The notes under the pieces: model-generated
What the model was told of the DNA's origin: nothing
The model's input: only the letters and a program-made list of their open reading frames with translations
Databases searched by the model: none
In this document: positions 51,854 through 60,484 of the stretch, piece after piece
How the letters are laid out: the number at the start of each line of letters is the position of its first letter
How positions within the stretch are numbered: position 1 is the first letter of the stretch
Translations under genes and position numbers: made by a program
NCBI GenBank assembly: GCA_910587055.1
Contig: CAJUKY010000003.1
Coordinates: forward strand, 27,552-91,551
Origin: Candidatus Gastranaerophilales bacterium
GTDB lineage: Bacteria > Cyanobacteriota > Vampirovibrionia > Gastranaerophilales > Gastranaerophilaceae
Direction of reading: 5' to 3'
DNA: 64,000 nucleotides

Positions 51854-54427
51854 ATGAAAAGTTCATCGCTTATCAGTGCACTTTATCGTGCATTATCAAA
51901 TTTACACAAAAGCACGGGCGCGCAATTTGCTGCATTTTCGCTAGTTGAAATGCTCATGGCTCTCCTTGTGGCTTCGCTTTTGCTTGCAGCATTAGCCCCT
52001 GTTATGACAAGAAGACTCGGGGATAATGTTAACGTAAATGTAAATGCGGGAGGCACAAAATCGGATTATTCCCGTACTTTTTATGAAGATTTTGAATGGG
52101 CTGTTCCAAACGGCGTTAATGTAATTAATGTTACTTCAGTCGGCGGAGGCGGAGCCGGCGGGGGTGCAACGTATGGTTTTAAAGAGGTAACATCATCTGA
52201 AAGCAATTGGACTGTTCCTGCAGGTGTTACCAAATTAAGAGTGTTTATGGTAGGTGCAGGCGGAGGCGGTGCAGGCGGCGGGCTGAACACTGATTTTGAT
52301 TATGCTAATATTCCCGCAATAAATAATGCAGAATTACAGCAAACAAATGCAGGTACATATGTGTTTACAAATATTGCAGCCATACCAAGCACATATACTG
52401 CACCCGCTTTAACGGCAAGATGCTCTGATTCAGGCATAACGCAATGGACCATTGCATCAGACAATACAACGGTTAATCCCAATGCAAAGTTTGGCAAGTT
52501 TTTAAATAATATCACCTTAAATAAGGTTACCGCATGCGGTGCAGGAGGCGGAGGAAGCACTGCACCAGGCGGTTCAGGCGGTTATTTGGTTAATAACGCA
52601 CTTAATATAACAGCCCCCGCCTCTTCCATTACGGTAAAAGTAGGTAGTCCTGGCGGCAATGGTAGATATACCGGCGCTTCAATCTCTTATGCTTTAGTTG
52701 TAGCGGGAGGTGCTGGAGGTACAGGCGGTACTGCAGGTAGTGCAGGCGCAAGAGCAGATTGCAACGGAAATTCCGCCACAGCCTGTGATGCAAGTAGCAG
52801 CGGGGGCGGGGGCGGTTCTACAGCTATCTTAAATGCAGGAACTATGGTTTTTGAAGCACCGGGCGGGGGCGGGGGCGGGGGCGGTGGTGCTATCTCCAGC
52901 TTTCCTTGCGCTGACACTAATGCATATGGTCTTTCAAATGGCGGAGGGGGTAATGGAGGAGGTTCCTTTAATCCAAATTTTGGCCGTGGCGGGGGCGGGG
53001 GTCAAGCTTGGTGTAATGGACGAGGACTTATAGCTGGCAGCGGGGGTTCAGGATATGTTGCAGGAGCAAACGGGGCTGCCGGCGGCAACCGTGCAAACGG
53101 CGGAGGCGGCGGGGGCGGTATAGGCGGTGTTGGAGGCGGCAAGGGCACATTAAATTCAATTTTTGGAACATCAAAATGTAATGCAGGCTGCTCTGGTGCT
53201 ATTAAATTATGGTACAGCGTAGCTTCCGTTGCAAACGGTTTAAAATGTCAGTATTATGCAAAATCTAACAGCGGCGGCGGAGGCGGTGCGGGCCAGATAT
53301 GGATTGGCGAAATATCCGTAACACCGGGGCAAAAACTCAATTTTAATATAGGAATAGGAGGAGAAGGCACATCTTCCTACGGCAATAACGGATACGGAAG
53401 AAACGGCGGTGACGGGGGAAGTACATCAATTTCCGCGGGCTCTTCCGCTTTGATTTCCGTATCAGGCGGCAAAGGAGGCAAATACGAATCATCCGATAAT
53501 GAAACATATATTAATAATACATACGGTATGGGCGGAGGAATAAAAACAACAAGCGCTACTGTCGGAAACAACGTTATAAAGTATGTTAATTGGAAAGGAA
53601 GCAATTTTCATACAGGCGGAGAAAACGGCGGAAGCGCCAAATCATATAATAATGGCGGAGGCGGAGGCGGAGGCAAAGGCGGACAGCTTTATAATCTAAA
53701 CGGCATTCTTGTTAAAGGCGGTGTTGAAGGTGGAGCCCAATCAAACGGAGGTGATGCACTATCTTCAAGCTACGGCGCAGGCGGCGGAGGGGGCGGAGGC
53801 ATAGTTAATGACGGCAAAAGACCGGGGCACGGCGGCAAGGGTGCTAACGGATATATATACATTGAATGGGGAAGCACAAACGGCGGCGGCGGAGCATCCG
53901 GCCAAATAGCAAATTATAACGGTGTTTGGGTAACACCCGGAACAAAAGTGCAAATAACCGTAGGGAAAGGCGGTGAAGCACCGGCAATAAGCACTGCGGG
54001 AAATATTCAGCAAGGGTTAAAAGGAAATAACGGCGGCGACAGCTTTATCACAACAAATGAAGGTAAAAAAGCCGTAGCTAAAGGCGGTGAAGGCGGATAT
54101 GCAGGAAGCTCAAGCCATGGTAAGGGCGGAAACTATGATAATTCTGTTACTGATTCTATAAAAGGAGAGGATGGCTCTGATGATTACGGAGGAATCGGAG
54201 GAACAATAACTCCCGATATATGTCCTTTGTTTGATTCTCTTATGGGATTAGGAGGATGTGGAGGTAATATGCCTAACGGTAATTGTAACGGAGCATATTC
54301 AAGCGGAGCAGGAAAAAATGCAGGAAAAACAGGCGGAGGCGGTGGAGGCGGAGCTATTAATAACGGTACGGCATACACGGGCGGTAAAGGTGCAAACGGT
54401 ATGGTAGTGATTGAATGGAATAACTAA
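51854..54427 (+). CDS. Giant pilin-like, glycine-rich repeat surface protein
   Basis: An 857-residue protein. A 27-residue leader ends in a prepilin-like junction: FSLVEMLMALLVASLLLAAL starts at about residue 28, with Glu at +5 and a hydrophobic helix, but with Ala instead of Gly at -1. Two copies of a 'W-x-VP-x-GV...GGGG' unit follow (AVPNGVNVINVTSVGGGG; TVPAGVTKLRVFMVGAGGGG). Two longer modules near the C-terminus, from about 470 and 676, each run GGGG-A-x-GQI, VTPG-x-K, VG-x-GGE, NGGD and GKGANG-(Y/M)-x-x-IEW. The protein is more than one-third Gly and has several Cys. This is a type IV pilin-style anchor with a large glycine-rich passenger, probably assembled on the surface as a filament or adhesin. 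AAAGG precedes the ATG. A strong promoter and terminator bracket it. Confidence 0.75.
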   Translation: MKSSSLISALYRALSNLHKSTGAQFAAFSLVEMLMALLVASLLLAALAPVMTRRLGDNVNVNVNAGGTKSDYSRTFYEDFEWAVPNGVNVINVTSVGGGGAGGGATYGFKEVTSSESNWTVPAGVTKLRVFMVGAGGGGAGGGLNTDFDYANIPAINNAELQQTNAGTYVFTNIAAIPSTYTAPALTARCSDSGITQWTIASDNTTVNPNAKFGKFLNNITLNKVTACGAGGGGSTAPGGSGGYLVNNALNITAPASSITVKVGSPGGNGRYTGASISYALVVAGGAGGTGGTAGSAGARADCNGNSATACDASSSGGGGGSTAILNAGTMVFEAPGGGGGGGGGAISSFPCADTNAYGLSNGGGGNGGGSFNPNFGRGGGGGQAWCNGRGLIAGSGGSGYVAGANGAAGGNRANGGGGGGGIGGVGGGKGTLNSIFGTSKCNAGCSGAIKLWYSVASVANGLKCQYYAKSNSGGGGGAGQIWIGEISVTPGQKLNFNIGIGGEGTSSYGNNGYGRNGGDGGSTSISAGSSALISVSGGKGGKYESSDNETYINNTYGMGGGIKTTSATVGNNVIKYVNWKGSNFHTGGENGGSAKSYNNGGGGGGGKGGQLYNLNGILVKGGVEGGAQSNGGDALSSSYGAGGGGGGGIVNDGKRPGHGGKGANGYIYIEWGSTNGGGGASGQIANYNGVWVTPGTKVQITVGKGGEAPAISTAGNIQQGLKGNNGGDSFITTNEGKKAVAKGGEGGYAGSSSHGKGGNYDNSVTDSIKGEDGSDDYGGIGGTITPDICPLFDSLMGLGGCGGNMPNGNCNGAYSSGAGKNAGKTGGGGGGGAINNGTAYTGGKGANGMVVIEWNN

Positions 54428-54451
54428 ATTTTTACGATAAAACAACTTTTT

Positions 54452-54488
54452 GGGTGCTGTTACCATGTAACCTCAGCACCCTTTTTTT
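54452..54488 (+). terminator. Strong intrinsic terminator of the glycine-rich gene
   Basis: GGGTGCTG (54452-54459) pairs with CAGCACCC (54474-54481), the inner TTAC/GTAA pairs extend the stem, and TTTTTTT follows (54482-54488). It ends transcription 25 bases after the stop. Confidence 0.92.
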
Positions 54489-54553
54489 ACATTTTATAAA
54501 GGATGATTAAAAACACAATACATTATAAAATTATATTTAATCACTGAATTATA

Positions 54554-54736
54554 TTGTCCTCGACATCCACCCCACAAAATACTAGTTGAAAAGCGAGGTG
54601 GAAAGGAAAAAGAAAGATGAACAAGATAATGCTCATCAAAAAAGCCTTACTGTTAGTAAGGCTCATGATTGACCTAGTTTTGCTCTTTTTCTAGGACAAG
54701 GGAAGCGGTAAGGCAAAAGCTTTGCCGTTTCCTTTT
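54554..54736 (+). ncRNA. Candidate structured non-coding RNA with its own terminator
   Basis: A 183-base stretch without coding capacity folds strongly. Closing stem: TTGTCCT (54554-54560) with AGGACAA (54693-54699). Inside are a hairpin CCACC/GGTGG (54567-54571, 54597-54601), with CCTCG/CGAGG as an alternative, then a second long stem GAAAAAGA/TCTTTTTC (54606-54613, 54684-54691). Within that lie GATGA/TCATC (54616-54620, 54633-54637) and a nine-pair hairpin AGCCTTACT/AGTAAGGCT (54643-54663). A 14-pair hairpin with loop AAAA (54701-54732) and TTTT follow as terminator. It is preceded by a terminator, so it has its own promoter, perhaps TATATT just before it. No match to 6S, SRP, tmRNA, RNase P or a riboswitch is evident to me. 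Confidence 0.6.
54701..54736 (+). terminator. Terminator of the candidate RNA
   Basis: GGAAGCGGTAAGGC (54701-54714) pairs with GCTTTGCCGTTTCC (54719-54732) around AAAA, 14 pairs including four G-T, then TTTT. No gene lies between this and the upstream terminator other than the candidate RNA. Confidence 0.8.
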
Positions 54737-54789
54737 ATATTATAGCTTATTATTGATGTTTTGCAACTTGCTATTTTAAAAATTAAACA

Positions 54790-55857
54790 CTACGGCAGGC
54801 GGCGAATTAAGACAGAACCGTTTGTAGATATTTCAAAGCCTTCATCCGCGGTTTTTGAAAGCAAGCCTATTTCGCCAGTTTCAAGGTTTATACCCCAGCT
54901 TCCAAGGAAAAGGTGTTCTTTATTTTTCTTATCATAGGTATACGCAACGCACACTACAATATTTTCATCTTTCGCATAAAATCCAAGAGGCTTTATATCC
55001 CATCTATAGCGGTTTAAATTTAAAAGTTCCTCATTAAACCAGTATTGTTTTATTGTTTCATTTAATTCATCATATTTAACGGCACGGGAGGCGGAATAAT
55101 AAGCGCCGTCCAAATCGCCTTCCGCATCCTGCAGGTCATCCTCAAAGGATTCATCCAGAAAATAAACCCAGACATTCGTTTCATAGATACCATTATAGGC
55201 AGAACCTCTCTGTTCTTTAACAAGCACCTTTTTATTATCTTTTGACCAGTCAACTACGGCAAACGCGGAAAAAAGTGCTGTTTTCATATTTTCGTTTGTG
55301 CTTGAAATCAAGGGTTTTTTCTTTGCGCCTGCAAACACATTAGCATCAATTACGCGCTGCTTTTTGCCCTTCATTGTATCAAGCGGATAGATAAAAAATG
55401 CGGAAGTTGTCTGCCTTGATGAAGGATAATAATAGCATTCGGTGTATGCCATAAATTTATAATCCGGGCTTATTACCCCCTGCGAACGGGCGCTTTTTTC
55501 AGCCTGCAATTTTTCAAGATTAAATTCGCGGCTTCCCGGGGCATTATTATATTTTTCAAAAAATACGGGCCATTCAAGCTTTTTTACAAGGTTTTTATTT
55601 TCTTCTTCCTTATACGGCTCTGCTATTCTGTGTTCCATTTTTATATCCGTGGCGCGCTCCATCCATTCCTGAACTGTCTGCACCATGGGTTCGGCTTCTT
55701 TTTGCTGTTTTTTTTCAAGTTTCCTTTGTTTATATTCTTCAACAAAATCACTCCATGGAAATTCCATTGCAGGGGTGCAGTTTTGAATAATAAGTACTAA
55801 AAACAGGGCTGCAAAAAGCCTTTCGGGTTTAATACCGTTAATTTTAAAACAGGGCAT
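54790..55857 (-). CDS. Exported protein of unknown function, coupled to the two-component genes
   Basis: A 355-residue protein with an N-terminal hydrophobic segment (about 12-30: RLFAALFLVLIIQNCTPAM), a signal peptide. A Cys at its end might be a lipobox Cys, but the -1 residue is Asn, which is poor. The next 60 residues are a charged coil (about 40-70, EEYKQRKLEKKQQKEAEPMV). After this come beta-rich segments with repeated 'D-x-N/K-K-x-V' turns (WSKDNKKVLVKEQRG, LGFYAKDENIVVCVAYTYD, LGSWGINLETGEIGLLSK), which resemble beta-propeller blades. Its ATG overlaps the response-regulator stop. It is the last gene of a kinase-regulator-exported protein operon and may be a target of the signal system. 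Confidence 0.7.
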   Translation of the reverse strand: MPCFKINGIKPERLFAALFLVLIIQNCTPAMEFPWSDFVEEYKQRKLEKKQQKEAEPMVQTVQEWMERATDIKMEHRIAEPYKEEENKNLVKKLEWPVFFEKYNNAPGSREFNLEKLQAEKSARSQGVISPDYKFMAYTECYYYPSSRQTTSAFFIYPLDTMKGKKQRVIDANVFAGAKKKPLISSTNENMKTALFSAFAVVDWSKDNKKVLVKEQRGSAYNGIYETNVWVYFLDESFEDDLQDAEGDLDGAYYSASRAVKYDELNETIKQYWFNEELLNLNRYRWDIKPLGFYAKDENIVVCVAYTYDKKNKEHLFLGSWGINLETGEIGLLSKTADEGFEISTNGSVLIRRLP

Positions 55858-56537
55858 TAAACAAGCCCTTCTTTTATGGCTTTTACCACAGCTTTTGTCC
55901 TATCTTCGAGATAAAGTTTCTGCAAAATATTATGAACATGGGCTTTTGTTGTTGAAATAGAAATTACAAGTCTTTCGGAGATTTCCTGATTTGTAAGCCC
56001 GTCAGAAAGCAGGCTTAAGACTTCAAGTTCTTTTCGTGTAAGCCCGTATGAATTATTTTCGGATTTTTCTTTTTTTTCTATCATGGCGCTATTTTGAATA
56101 TTACCAAGAACAACCCTTGCTATCACAGGGTCAAGCCAGCCGGCTTTTTGATTAACCGATTTTATTGCACCCGTAAGGGTTTCAAGGTTTGAGCCCTTCA
56201 TAATATACCCGTCAGCTCCTGCACTCAATGCGGCAAAAACATCTTCCTTATCCTCGCGTGATGTAAGCATCAAAATCGAAGCATCCGAACCGTTTTCTTT
56301 AATTTTTTTTGTGGCTTCAATACCGTCAATTTTAGGCAGGCCTATATCCATCAATATAACATCGGGATTTAAACGTGAGGCTAAATCTATCGCTTGAAGG
56401 CCGTCTTCCGCCTGTCCCACAAGGTCAAATTCAGGATTATTTTTAATATATAAAGCTGTGCCCATCCTTGCCATAATATGGTCTTCAACAAGGAGGATTT
56501 TTATTGTTTTTTGAGGCGCAGTTTCAACATTTATCAT
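55857..56537 (-). CDS. NarL/FixJ-type response regulator
   Basis: A 226-residue regulator. The receiver domain (about 10-130) has LVEDHIMARMG, the phosphoacceptor in DVILMDIGLPKIDG and the switch Thr/Ser region (LMLTSREDKEDV), followed by KGSNLETL. The LuxR-type HTH (about 160-226) reads LTRKELEVLSLLSDGLTNQE, then ISERLVISISTTKAHVHNI. It should activate or repress promoters after phosphorylation. ATG at 56537 overlaps the TGA stop of the kinase as ATGA, so kinase and regulator are translated as a unit and are surely cognate. The LuxR output and operon order match the NarL group. Confidence 0.93.
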   Translation of the reverse strand: MINVETAPQKTIKILLVEDHIMARMGTALYIKNNPEFDLVGQAEDGLQAIDLASRLNPDVILMDIGLPKIDGIEATKKIKENGSDASILMLTSREDKEDVFAALSAGADGYIMKGSNLETLTGAIKSVNQKAGWLDPVIARVVLGNIQNSAMIEKKEKSENNSYGLTRKELEVLSLLSDGLTNQEISERLVISISTTKAHVHNILQKLYLEDRTKAVVKAIKEGLV

Positions 56538-58126
56538 ATTTTCACCGTATCAACAATTGCATTTTTTAGTATAAAACTGAATGTACAGCCTTTATCGGGT
56601 TCTCCCGATGCAAAAATATCTTTTGCCGTGCTTTTATTTTGAAGATTGGCACCGTTTGCCTGCGCATTGTGCGCTTCAATAATCTGCCTTGAAAGATACA
56701 ACCCGAGACCCGTTGAGGCAGAGCGCTTTTTGCTTGTGCCTTGAGAAAATCTGTTAAACAACTTTTCAATATCTTCTTTACTTAAACCTTCGCCAAAGTC
56801 AACAATATCAACTCTTGCATCTTTTTTATCATAAGAAACATTGATTTTTATAATGCCGTCTTTTTTACTGTGCTTAATTGCATTGCCGAGCAGATTGGAA
56901 ATAACCCTTCTTATTTCATTTTTATCGGCATTAATAAGGGTTTCGCCATTACTGCCGTTATTTGTATCAGGAAAACTAAATTCAAACTTTAAATTATCTT
57001 CATATAAAAGAGGGGATAATTTAGAAGTACAGTCTTTAATCAGCTCTTCAAGGCTGAAGTGCGTTTTGCACAAAAACAGCTTGCCTGATTCATAGCGGTA
57101 TACCTCCAAAAGCGCATTAACAAGCCCCAGCATATCTTCCGAGCTTTTTTTCATAACGGATAAAAGCTCTTTCAATTCATTATTAATATCCCCGAGCTCG
57201 CCATTCAGTGCAAAATCAAGAGCATTAATTGAAGCAAGAAGCGGCGTTCTAAGGTCGTGCGTTAACGTTGCAATAAAATCATCTCTAAGACGTTCATTTT
57301 CCTTCTGGAAAGTAATATCGCGGATGAGCGCTATTGTAAAATCTTCCCCGTTAAGGCTTACTTTTGCAAGATTGATTTCAACGGGAATTTTTTTATTTTC
57401 ACTATAGTCTATTACGCTGAAATCCCTCAAAGTTTTTTCATCTTTTTTAATTTTTTGATTCTTTTCATTAATTATAAGTTCAAAGAAATTTTTTCCTGAA
57501 AGATTATCTTTTTCATTTGTACAAAAGAGCTTTTTTGCCTGATTGTTAACCTGAACAATCCTGTTATTTAAATCAAATAAAATAAGCGCATCGGATAAAT
57601 TTTCAATTATTGTATTTAATTTAATATTTGAAACGTTTAAATCTTTTGTGCGCTCTTCAACCTTTTCTTCCAAAGATTTTGAATATTCTTCAAGTTTTTT
57701 ATTTGCAATTTCAAGTTTTTCAATTTTATCTTTAAGCTGTTCTTTAAGCCTTGTACGCTCAATTCCGTTTTTAATATTTAAAATAATATCATCGTTGCCC
57801 CAGGGTTTTTCAATATATTTAAAAATGCCGAGCTCATTAATTGCCCTTATGGCATTTTCTTTATCGGCATACCCTGTTAAAAGAATCTGCGTGGTATCGG
57901 GGTGAATTTTCTTTGCCTTTGATAAAAATTCAATACCGTTCATTTTAGGCATAATAAAATCGGAAATAATAAGGTCGCAAGGGTTATTTTCAATGAATTT
58001 AAGCGCCTCTTCGGGATTGTTAAAGATATCTACGTTTGAAAAGCCCTCAATCTTTAAAAGAGTTTTGAGGGTTTTAATTACCATATCTTCATCGTCAACG
58101 ATTACTATCTTACCGGTGATTAACAT
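56534..58126 (-). CDS. Soluble hybrid sensor: receiver, PAS and histidine kinase
   Basis: A 530-residue kinase with no membrane segment. A receiver domain (about 1-120: KIVIVDDEDMVIKTLKTLLK, DLIISDFIMPKMNG, QILLTGYADKENA) is joined by a long coiled coil (about 125-175) to a PAS domain (about 180-285, IIENLSDALILFDLNNRIVQ). The kinase core follows: FIATLTHDLRTPLLASINAL (H box), NADKNEIRRVISNLLGNAIK (N box), VDIVDFGEGLSKEDIEKLF and GTSKKRSASTGLGLYLSRQI. ATG 58126 is chosen; a TTG at 58150 would add eight residues. An N-terminal receiver makes it an intermediate in a phosphorelay: another kinase may feed it. It lies just upstream of its NarL partner (4-base overlap). Confidence 0.93.
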   Translation of the reverse strand: MLITGKIVIVDDEDMVIKTLKTLLKIEGFSNVDIFNNPEEALKFIENNPCDLIISDFIMPKMNGIEFLSKAKKIHPDTTQILLTGYADKENAIRAINELGIFKYIEKPWGNDDIILNIKNGIERTRLKEQLKDKIEKLEIANKKLEEYSKSLEEKVEERTKDLNVSNIKLNTIIENLSDALILFDLNNRIVQVNNQAKKLFCTNEKDNLSGKNFFELIINEKNQKIKKDEKTLRDFSVIDYSENKKIPVEINLAKVSLNGEDFTIALIRDITFQKENERLRDDFIATLTHDLRTPLLASINALDFALNGELGDINNELKELLSVMKKSSEDMLGLVNALLEVYRYESGKLFLCKTHFSLEELIKDCTSKLSPLLYEDNLKFEFSFPDTNNGSNGETLINADKNEIRRVISNLLGNAIKHSKKDGIIKINVSYDKKDARVDIVDFGEGLSKEDIEKLFNRFSQGTSKKRSASTGLGLYLSRQIIEAHNAQANGANLQNKSTAKDIFASGEPDKGCTFSFILKNAIVDTVKI

Positions 58127-58259
58127 AATTACAGAATAATTTATTTTCAAGCTTTAGACAAATATTTAACAAAAATTTAAAAAGCATAATTTAAAAAGGC
58201 TGATTTTTCTTTGTGGTAGAATTAAAAACAAGAGTTTAACAAATGAGGAATAATTTCTT

Positions 58260-60470
58260 ATGCAAAATTTAGAAAAAATGCTGATGGAAGGCGTAGAAAA
58301 AAATACACCCGAAAGCGTTAAAAATGATAGAGTTTTTGATTATACAAATAAAGATAAATTCACATTCACTTTAACAAAGGATCTGGTTGAAAAACTGGGT
58401 TTAAAAAAATGGTTTGAAGGATATAAAAAAGAAGCAATGGTATCAACCGCAGGCATAAGAGGCCCTCAGAATATTATATACCCGCATGATACAAGATTTC
58501 CGATTAATACAATCGGTATAACCCTTGCCACTCTTGCAAAAGCACTTGTTTTAAAAGAAAAATACCCCGATAAAGAGCTTGTAAAACTTGCAGGATGCGA
58601 AGTAAGATACAATTCAAAAACATATCTTGATTTAATTGCAAGAATTCAAGCGGCGCTTGGTATTAAAACGCTTGTACCTTCAAACAGGCAGACTGTTCCC
58701 ATATGGCTTGCTTCATTTTTAGCCTTTAAGCTTGATTTAGTAGGGGCGGAATACATTACAAGCTCGCACGGTATAAGCGTTAAAAACGCAACAAAAGATT
58801 TAAACAACCAAGGGTCGCAGTTTTTGCCGAATGAAAGCCTTGAATTTGTAAATAAGATTGAAGAAATCTTAAACATTGCAGAAACAAAAGGCGAGTACAA
58901 AATTGAATTTTCAGCTTCAAATGATTCTTTAATTGATGAAAAATCAATGGAGCGGCTGAATAACGGAATTGACCTTTATGTTGAATATTTAAGAGCAAAT
59001 GTTGCAAACGATACAATTTTAAATAAAATCAAAAATTTTGATAAAAAAATCGTGATAGACGCTGTAGGCGGAGCTGCTTATAATACTTTATCAAAGATTT
59101 TAAACAAACTCGGTGTTGAAAAAACTTTCGACTGGCTGAATATTGAAGAAGACCCGTTTTTCCATTCAATCGGAAAAGATACTAAAAACGGTGCTTTTTA
59201 TGATTGGTCGCTTGATATTACAGTGGTTTCCAAAAAGGATGGAAAACCTTATTTCCCCGTGATTGAATCTTTAAAATATGATGAAAAACTTGCAAAATAC
59301 CCGATTGGCACAGTCTGCCTTGTGACTGACCCCGATCATGACAGATTAAGCGTGGTACAAGTTGAAGATGCTTCAAAAAAAGATGAAGTTATAAAAGCGG
59401 GGGTAGATATTTCAGAACTTGGAAGCGGCAGGATTTTGTGTATATTCAGTGCAAATCAGGCATTTTTAATGATTATGGACTTCTGGACAAAATTATTAAA
59501 AGAAACCGGCGAATTTGATAAGCACACAAGATTTATCGTAAAAACCACAGCAAGCTCAAAAAGCTGGGATGAATGGGCAAAAGCAAACGGTATTAAGGTA
59601 ATCAATACTCCCGTAGGCTTTAAAGAAATTGCAAACGCTATTAAAAAGATTGAATTCCAGCTTGAAAAAGGGGTTCAAAATATTACGGTTGAGGATATTT
59701 TCAAAAATAAGGTTGAACTTGGCGGTTATTCAGACGGCGGGCCGAGAATGATTTTCGGCGGTGAAGAATCAGGCGGAATGATTATAGGTTCAAACGATAT
59801 TATAAAATCATTAAACGGCCGCTCAGCCCTTGCAATGAGAGAAAAGAGCGCAACTGAAGCTATAATTATTGCCTCAGGACTTGTTGCAAGTTTAAATGTA
59901 CCTTTGTGGAAACATTTAGAGAATATTTACGATGAAAACAATATTAAAGCAAGGTATGATGTGCGCGACGATATTTCTTATTACAATGAATCAGAACCTG
60001 ATATTGAAAAATTAAAGGCCGCAAAAACAGAAGGGGAAGCGCTTCGCACAAAAAATGACGTGTTTTATTTATCAATTGCAATAGCGCTTGAAGAAGGGCT
60101 TATTACTTTAGATAATGCAAAAGAAATATTGTCTAAAACATTCACTGAACTTGATTTTTCAAATCTTACCGCCGTTAAATTTGTGGGAGACGGCACTTAC
60201 CTTGATTTTGATGATAAATTTATCGAAATAAGACCCTCCGGCACGGATGCTAAAACAAAAGCCTATGCAGGCGGAGGCGATAAGGCGCTTTTAGCGGAAT
60301 GGTCAAAGACTCTTGGGAATTATTCAGGGGATTTAAATGAAACATACAGAAAATATATAAGCGAAGAATTCGTAAATAATGCAAAAGAAAAATCATTAAA
60401 ACTCTATGATATTTTTGCAAATAAAGACATAGATACCCGCGAATTTAAAATCCCTGAATATAAGTTTTAA
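58260..60470 (+). CDS. Large alpha-D-phosphohexomutase (phosphoglucomutase/phosphomannomutase-like)
   Basis: A 736-residue mutase of the alpha-D-phosphohexomutase superfamily, longer than the usual 450-580. The motifs appear in order: the active serine loop reads YITSSHGISVKNA (about 165-178), where TASHNP is usual. The metal loop is TDPDHDRLSVV (about 356-366), the sugar loop MIFGGEESGGMI (near 500) and the phosphate loop EIRPSGTDAKTKAYAGGG (near 658). The N-terminal 80 residues and the insert between the metal and sugar loops make up the extra length. It should interconvert sugar 1- and 6-phosphates. The DUF6492 glycosyltransferase follows after 14 bases, so a role in glycan precursors is likely. 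The changed serine loop leaves the exact substrate open. Confidence 0.85.
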   Translation: MQNLEKMLMEGVEKNTPESVKNDRVFDYTNKDKFTFTLTKDLVEKLGLKKWFEGYKKEAMVSTAGIRGPQNIIYPHDTRFPINTIGITLATLAKALVLKEKYPDKELVKLAGCEVRYNSKTYLDLIARIQAALGIKTLVPSNRQTVPIWLASFLAFKLDLVGAEYITSSHGISVKNATKDLNNQGSQFLPNESLEFVNKIEEILNIAETKGEYKIEFSASNDSLIDEKSMERLNNGIDLYVEYLRANVANDTILNKIKNFDKKIVIDAVGGAAYNTLSKILNKLGVEKTFDWLNIEEDPFFHSIGKDTKNGAFYDWSLDITVVSKKDGKPYFPVIESLKYDEKLAKYPIGTVCLVTDPDHDRLSVVQVEDASKKDEVIKAGVDISELGSGRILCIFSANQAFLMIMDFWTKLLKETGEFDKHTRFIVKTTASSKSWDEWAKANGIKVINTPVGFKEIANAIKKIEFQLEKGVQNITVEDIFKNKVELGGYSDGGPRMIFGGEESGGMIIGSNDIIKSLNGRSALAMREKSATEAIIIASGLVASLNVPLWKHLENIYDENNIKARYDVRDDISYYNESEPDIEKLKAAKTEGEALRTKNDVFYLSIAIALEEGLITLDNAKEILSKTFTELDFSNLTAVKFVGDGTYLDFDDKFIEIRPSGTDAKTKAYAGGGDKALLAEWSKTLGNYSGDLNETYRKYISEEFVNNAKEKSLKLYDIFANKDIDTREFKIPEYKF

Positions 60471-60484
60471 AGGGCGCCTAATCA

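Noticed and set aside
52687..52917. Long proline-rich minus-strand frames opposite the glycine-rich gene
   Set aside because: Poly-Gly codons (GGC/GGG/GGA) read in reverse as Pro/Ala frames; they are shadows of the real gene at 51854-54427.
54452..54488. GGTGCTGTTACC sequence resembling the start of an SRP (4.5S) RNA
   Set aside because: Only the first bases are similar; the diagnostic GGAAGCAGCC element and domain IV are absent, and the structure is a plain terminator.
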